Below, in pieces: positions 64,000 through 64,000 of a DNA stretch of 64,000 nt. The notes below the pieces were generated by a model. That model was given only the letters and a program-made list of their open reading frames with translations, was not told where the DNA came from and searched no databases. The stretch's first letter is position 1; every line of letters starts with the position of its first letter. Where the stretch lies: contig NZ_JACCBZ010000004.1 of NCBI RefSeq assembly GCF_013408825.1, positions 493,716 through 557,715 of the forward strand. Direction: 5' to 3'. The stretch is from Mucilaginibacter tundrae (GTDB lineage: Bacteria; Bacteroidota; Bacteroidia; Sphingobacteriales; Sphingobacteriaceae). The position numbers were made by a program, and so were the translations under genes.

Positions 64000-64000
64000 A

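Overview
The window looks like a piece of chromosome from a member of the Bacteroidetes, most likely the Sphingobacteriaceae (Mucilaginibacter/Pedobacter type). The reasons are low G+C, a gliding-motility gene (gldC), CheB/CheR linked to very large hybrid histidine kinases, Bacteroidetes-style promoters with a -7 element TAnnTTTG, and many lipoproteins. The genus is an inference. No rRNA, tRNA, transposase, prophage or CRISPR array was seen. Genes are dense on both strands.

Layout. 1-3.2 kb: a FUSC-type membrane protein (cut by the window edge) and a PIN-PhoH ATPase. 3.2-4.1 kb: a 0.93-kb gap with a minus-strand terminator, degenerate repeats carrying micro-ORFs, and an AT-rich segment with three tandem DnaA-box-like sites. 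4.1-6.2 kb: a two-gene DNA-repair-like operon (radical SAM + DUF4130). 6.2-18.3 kb: mainly housekeeping genes (M3 peptidase, diiron oxygenase, bioB, mgtE, yigZ, a DMT exporter, ribD, prmC, xerD, aroQ). 18.3-38.8 kb: an MscS channel, then a surface-polysaccharide and lipid region with nine glycosyltransferases, a lipid-A-type acyltransferase, WbqC, a hexapeptide acyltransferase, a Wzx flippase, a Wzy/ligase, a Wzc-like co-polymerase and a half-length TolC-like protein. An RsbU/STAS/RsbW-like partner-switching operon lies inside it (26.2-28.8 kb) and is a candidate regulator.

39-51.5 kb: cytochrome c biology. This holds a multihaem cytochrome, ccmF, ccmE, ccmD, ccmC and ccmB; between ccmC and ccmB lie a carboxypeptidase-regulatory-domain protein and a dihaem oxidoreductase-Rieske-porin operon. 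A glutamate dehydrogenase and a REP/MITE-like repeat are also here. 51.5-58.3 kb: a signalling operon of CHASE3 hybrid kinase, CheR, CheB and REC-PAS-kinase-REC. 58.4-64 kb: gldC between two small membrane proteins, a DEAD-box helicase, dihydroorotase, and a WYL regulator (cut) followed by an SRPBCC protein and a GyrI-like protein.

The most notable points are: (i) -7 promoter elements placed only 4-7 nt before confident start codons at eight genes, implying leaderless mRNAs; (ii) a candidate replication origin and an unexplained terminated minus-strand transcript in the 3.2-4.1 kb gap; (iii) a polysaccharide export operon with a degenerate BY-kinase domain, a one-repeat TolC protein and an unlisted 54-residue membrane protein; (iv) the partner-switching and CheBR-kinase modules. 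No single clearly new defence or mobile system was found.
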